Source of the DNA: Nymphalis io
Taxonomy: Eukaryota; Arthropoda; Insecta; Lepidoptera; Nymphalidae
Direction: 5' to 3'
Assembly (NCBI RefSeq): GCF_905147045.1
Contig: NC_065902.1
Coordinates: 7,075,377-7,139,376, forward strand
Length of the DNA stretch: 64,000 nt
The first letter of the stretch is position 1. Each line of letters starts with the position of its first letter. The translations under genes and the position numbers were made by a program. The notes under the pieces are model-generated. The model did not search any database. It saw nothing but the letters and a program-made list of their open reading frames with translations, and was not told the origin of the DNA. Shown here in pieces: positions 60,558 through 64,000 of this stretch.

Positions 60558-60739
60558 CCTGGAGACGCATCAATAGATGCTTATAAAAAAAATAGGAGTG
60601 TAAAAGTGTGAAAAATATATAAAAGGAGAAGTGAAATAGTGTCATCAGCAAAGGTGTTATGGAATTATAGACAATAGATATATTCATATTTTATCATTAT
60701 TTTTAAGTGTATATTTTTAAGCCGTTTCTTAAGATTTAA

Positions 60740-61921
60740 ATGGATCATATATTAGATATAAAACATCAAATTGAAAATATAAAAATAAATTTAATTAAAC
60801 TAAGTAAAGGGAAAAGAACTAAAAAGTTGTTAGAACAGAAATATTTAGAGGCAAAAAGTTTGTATGACGAATATATAAAATATCGTGACGAGTTAAACTT
60901 TAATGCATCTAAAGGTTATATAAAAAAGGAAGAGATAAATTACTTATTAGTTGCTTGCGAAGAAATTGAATCGTTTTATCAAAAAATTCAAACAACTTGT
61001 TTAGTTAGTGACCAAGATTTTAGCACCATGACTGACTTTGACATGAAAACTGCTACTTCTCTTCTACCTATTATGACAGGAGATGAGGAAGTTACTAAAA
61101 AATTAATAGATTGTATCGAATTCTATAGCCAAACCATTAGGAAAGAACATGAACAGTTACTTATTTCTTTTGTCCTTAAAACTCGTTTAACTAAAAATGC
61201 CAAATTACGTTTGTTATCTAACTATGAATCTTCCACAGAACTTATTGCCGACATGAAAAATAATCTGTTGACTAAGCAGTCAGCCACGGCACTACAAATA
61301 GAAATGTTAAAATCTAGACAAGGTTCGCAGAGTATTGAGGAATTTGGTAAGAAACTTGAGGATTTATTTGTTGAATTGACTATTTCCCAAGCTAACGGTG
61401 ACGATAACGCGTTTAAAATATTGAGACCCGTAAACGAAAAATTAGCAATACAGCGATTCACCGAAGGTTTAAAGAACAGTCGATTAAGCACTATTTTAGC
61501 GGCCCGCAACTACTCAGAGCTGAAAGATGTTATAAGAGCAGCCAAAGACGAGGAACTGTCGCGTCAAGGCTCTTTTACATCAGCTGGAACGATTTTCACG
61601 ACTCAACATCGAGGTAAGTACCAACCATCTTATAGGGGGCATAGTGGAGGTCGAGTATTAAACAACGCACGCCAACATTACACGCCAAATAGTTCATTTA
61701 GGCCGATGCCGAATCAAACATCTAGTTTATACCACCGAGGAAACAATAGAGGATCCACAAGTAATTCTCGAGGACGCGGACATAATTTTGAACGTGCAGT
61801 ATCGCGAGGTAGAAATAATAACGGTAGAAAACAGCATGGGTATCTTATGAATCAATCCCAAAACGATATACAGGTTACTACTTCGGAAAATAACCAAAAC
61901 TTAGAGTTTTTTCGATCCTAA
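60740..61921 (+). CDS. Gag polyprotein of Ty3/gypsy element
   Basis: 393 residues, intact from ATG (60740) to TAA (61919-61921). The N-terminal ~90 residues are charged and likely coiled coil. The block at ~100-130 (FDMKTATSLLPIM, then LIDCIEFYS) and the one at ~200-272 (EFGKKLEDLFVELT, NEKLAIQRFTEGL, LKDVIRAAKDEE) form the capsid-like part of Ty3/gypsy Gag. Residues ~291-366 are rich in Arg, Gly, Asn (SRGRGHNF, SRGRNNNG) and probably bind RNA. No CCHC zinc knuckle is present. It forms the particle that packages the RNA. It is separate from pol, which lies in the +1 frame and overlaps by 17 nt. Confidence 0.92.
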   Translation: MDHILDIKHQIENIKINLIKLSKGKRTKKLLEQKYLEAKSLYDEYIKYRDELNFNASKGYIKKEEINYLLVACEEIESFYQKIQTTCLVSDQDFSTMTDFDMKTATSLLPIMTGDEEVTKKLIDCIEFYSQTIRKEHEQLLISFVLKTRLTKNAKLRLLSNYESSTELIADMKNNLLTKQSATALQIEMLKSRQGSQSIEEFGKKLEDLFVELTISQANGDDNAFKILRPVNEKLAIQRFTEGLKNSRLSTILAARNYSELKDVIRAAKDEELSRQGSFTSAGTIFTTQHRGKYQPSYRGHSGGRVLNNARQHYTPNSSFRPMPNQTSSLYHRGNNRGSTSNSRGRGHNFERAVSRGRNNNGRKQHGYLMNQSQNDIQVTTSENNQNLEFFRS

Positions 61922-61922
61922 C
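61902..61922 (+). promoter_or_regulatory. Gag-pol overlap, probable +1 recoding site
   Basis: The pol frame is closed by TAG at 61902-61904 and gag ends with TAA at 61919-61921, leaving a 17-nt overlap (61905-61921). The gag codons there are TTT TTT CGA TCC TAA C. A -1 shift would enter a frame that soon ends in TAG (61930-61932), so expression of Pol needs a +1 (or -2) shift. The UCC-stop context resembles the +1 site of antizyme mRNAs. The T run could also slip. Confidence 0.6.
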
Positions 61923-64000
61923 TTTATTCTAGCATGCAATACATATAATAATTTCGTAGAGTTTACAATATTAGGTACCAAATATAGAATGCTAGTTGAC
62001 ACGGGCGCCTCGATGTCAGTGATTAAATACGATGTAATAAGAGATAGGAATATTCCAATACATCCAAAACGCGTAGCCGTAAATGGTATTGGTGGCACCT
62101 CGTACACTGAGGGCTATGTTTACATACCGTTTACCTTATGTGGAATAGAATTCAAACATAAGTTTTATGTCTTAAAGAATTTGCCTTGTATTCAAGATGG
62201 TTTAATCGGACAAGAATTTTTAACTAATTATAATTGTGTATTAAATTACGAAAATAATACATTTACTTTAAATAGCTTCGACAAACCAATTACGCTCTCC
62301 TTAGGTTTAGGAAAATTAGGTAAAAATACATTTATAAAGGTACCTCCGAGGTGTGAAAAGTTTTTTCAAGTTGATTCTTATTTGAATGAATCGTGTGTTA
62401 TATTTCCCAGAGAATTGTGTGAAGGTGTATTTATCGCTGGAAGTATCTGTCAACCGAAAGAGGGAAAAATATTTATTCAAATTTTAAATACTCGCGAAAC
62501 AGAAATTAATCTTAGTTATTTTAGGCCTGAAATTGATTTATTATCGAATTATAATATTTGTTCGTTTAACAAAGAAAATTTGGACGGAAAAAGAGTTCGG
62601 AAATTATTATCATTAATTAAATTGAATCATTTGAACAAAGAAGAAAGCATTAGTATACAAAGTATTTGTGCGAAATATGCTGACGTATTTTTCTTGCCAG
62701 GAGACAAGTTAGGTACGTGTAATCTTTACGAACAAAATATACAACTAAAAGCTAATACGAATCCGGTCTATACTAAACAATATAGATTACCGTTTTCTCA
62801 ACGTGATGAAATAGAAAAACAAGTTCAAAAAATGTTGGCCAATGATATTATCGAACCCGCTAACAGCGAATGGTCTAGCCCAGTACTATTAGTACCTAAA
62901 AAATCAGAAGATAATAATAAAAGCTGGCGTTTAGTGATAGATTTTCGGAAATTAAATGATTGTATAATGCATGACAAATTTCCCCTTCCGAATATAAGTG
63001 ATATATTAGACTCACTTTCAGGAGCTATTTATTTTTCTCAATTAGATTTAACACAAGCTTATTATCAAACGAAGCTAAATGCTGACAGTAGGAAATATAC
63101 CGCATTCACAACACCGTCTGGCCAGTATCAAATGACCCGTATGCCTATGGGTTTGAAAACCAGTCCTGGTTCATTTTCACGCTTAATGACAGTAGCAATG
63201 TCGGGACTTAATTACGATAAATGTTTTGTATATTTGGATAATTTAATTTGTTTCGGAAGAAATTTAGATAGTCATAATAAAAATTTGTTAGATATTTTAA
63301 CAAGGCTTAGAAAAGTTAATTTAAAATTAAATCCTCATAAGTGCGATTTTCTTCGAAAAGAAATTTTATACCTCGGACACGTGGTATCAGCGGACGGCAT
63401 TAAACCAGATCCAGAAAAAATTAAGGCGTTAATTAATTATCCGGTTCCTAAAAACGTAGACGAGCTCAAACGATTTGTAGCCTTTGCGAACTATTATCGA
63501 AAGTTTATTCCGAATTTCGCCCAAATCTGTATTCCATTAAATGATTTATGTCGTAAAAATGTAATATTTAATTGGGATAAAAACTGTCAAAAATCATTTA
63601 GTACTTTAAAAGAAATGTTAATGAGCCCTCCAATATTACAATATCCTATTTTCGATTATAATAACACATTTATACTACAGACAGACGCCTCAGGGTATGC
63701 AATAGGTTCGATTTTATGTAATGCTGATCGTAGACCAATAGCTTACGCCAGTCGTAGTTTAAATAAAGCTGAACGTAGGTATCCAACGATTGAGAAAGAG
63801 CTTTTAGCGATTGTTTGGTCTGTTAAATATTTTAGACCGTATCTCTATGGACGAAAGTTCATTATAGAAACGGATCATAGACCCTTAATATTTTTATACA
63901 ATATGACAGATCCTTCCAGTAGATTGTTAAAATTTCGGCTAATACTTGAAGAGTATGATTTTAAGGTTACTTATGTGAAAGGGTGTGATAATGTAGCTGC
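61905..64000 (+). CDS. Pol polyprotein: protease, reverse transcriptase, RNase H (partial)
   Basis: Open for 698 codons to the window edge, no internal stop. Start defined by the stop at 61902. Aspartic protease LVDTGAS at ~residues 30-36 (Asp codon 61998). RT: LDLTQAYY (Asp codon 63045), RMPMGLKTSPGSF, then VYLDNLICFG at 63231, where the second Asp of the YxDD box is Asn (AAT, 63240-63242). The connection has FVAFANYYRKFI. RNase H: TDAS (63684), EKELLAI (63798), TDHRPL (63873), all acidic residues present. Integrase is outside. No ATG lies upstream of the protease except at 61989, so it is probably made as a Gag-Pol fusion. The element can make protease and RNase H, but the altered RT box would be expected to block DNA synthesis. 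Confidence 0.93.

Larger units (their letters stand above)
59747..64000 (+). mobile_element. Ty3/gypsy LTR retrotransposon, 3' part outside window
   Basis: 5' LTR (59747-60144), primer binding site, small membrane ORF, gag and pol (protease, RT, RNase H) in order. This order and the Pol motifs identify Ty3/gypsy. The TGGCGACC primer site and the Gag without a zinc knuckle point towards the mdg1/412-like branch (inference). Gag is uninterrupted and Pol stays open for 698 codons to the window edge, so the insertion is young. One catalytic RT residue is altered (YLDN). Integrase, any env and the 3' LTR lie beyond 64000. Confidence 0.95.

Noticed and set aside
61989..61991. Independent start codon for Pol
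   Set aside because: The first in-frame ATG lies just 3 codons before the protease active site and would cut the protease N-terminus. A Gag-Pol fusion by recoding fits better.

Overview
The window is 64 kb of AT-rich, gene-poor eukaryotic DNA, most probably lepidopteran and plausibly a nymphalid butterfly. The evidence is the density and type of repeats: many copies of a tRNA-derived SINE that I recognise as close to the Heliconius Metulj type (not verified by search), other tRNA-derived SINEs, a poly(A) SINE-like family, an RTE-type LINE, a Jockey/CR1-type LINE and a Ty3/gypsy LTR element. I found no convincing host protein-coding exon, no functional tRNA or rRNA gene and no CRISPR array. 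The window may be intergenic or lie in large introns; I cannot tell which.

Layout. 1-39.7 kb is anonymous AT-rich DNA with scattered short retroposons: family A (Metulj-like), family B (poly(A)-tailed, with a stem-loop near its 3' end), family C (tRNA-derived with a Glu-like TTC loop) and family D (tRNA-Pro-like head). It also holds striking inverted and direct repeats: hairpins at 2273-2324 and 2950-2991, a perfect 36-bp palindrome at 21475-21510, a 287-bp tandem duplication at 29064-29630, and a family B copy flanked by 24-bp inverted repeats at 30638-31004. A 5'-truncated RTE-type LINE occupies 39756-41241 between 13-bp target site duplications. From 41 to 55 kb there are more SINE copies, a candidate promoter/first exon near 48.1-48.4 kb and a truncated, internally deleted LINE copy at 49274-50030. 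A longer copy of the same LINE, on the minus strand and broken by several lesions, lies at 55021-57480. A GC-rich segment and a (TA)n array enclosed by perfect 40-bp inverted arms (57877-58100) follow.

The right edge (59747-64000) is the 5' two thirds of a Ty3/gypsy LTR retrotransposon. It has a 398-bp LTR, a tRNA primer site beginning TGGCGACC, a small N-myristoylation/transmembrane ORF upstream of gag, a Gag without a zinc knuckle but with an RG-rich tail, and a Pol (protease, RT, RNase H) in the +1 frame that runs off the window. The gag-pol overlap is only 17 nt and ends in TCC TAA C. The RT catalytic box reads YLDN rather than YxDD.

The elements appear to interact. The 3' ends of family B and of the Jockey/CR1-type LINE share an identical 19-nt stem-loop just before the A-rich tail, which suggests that the LINE machinery mobilises family B. 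The most unusual signals are the small membrane ORF and recoding site of the LTR element, this shared tail, and the several inverted duplications at retroposon junctions.
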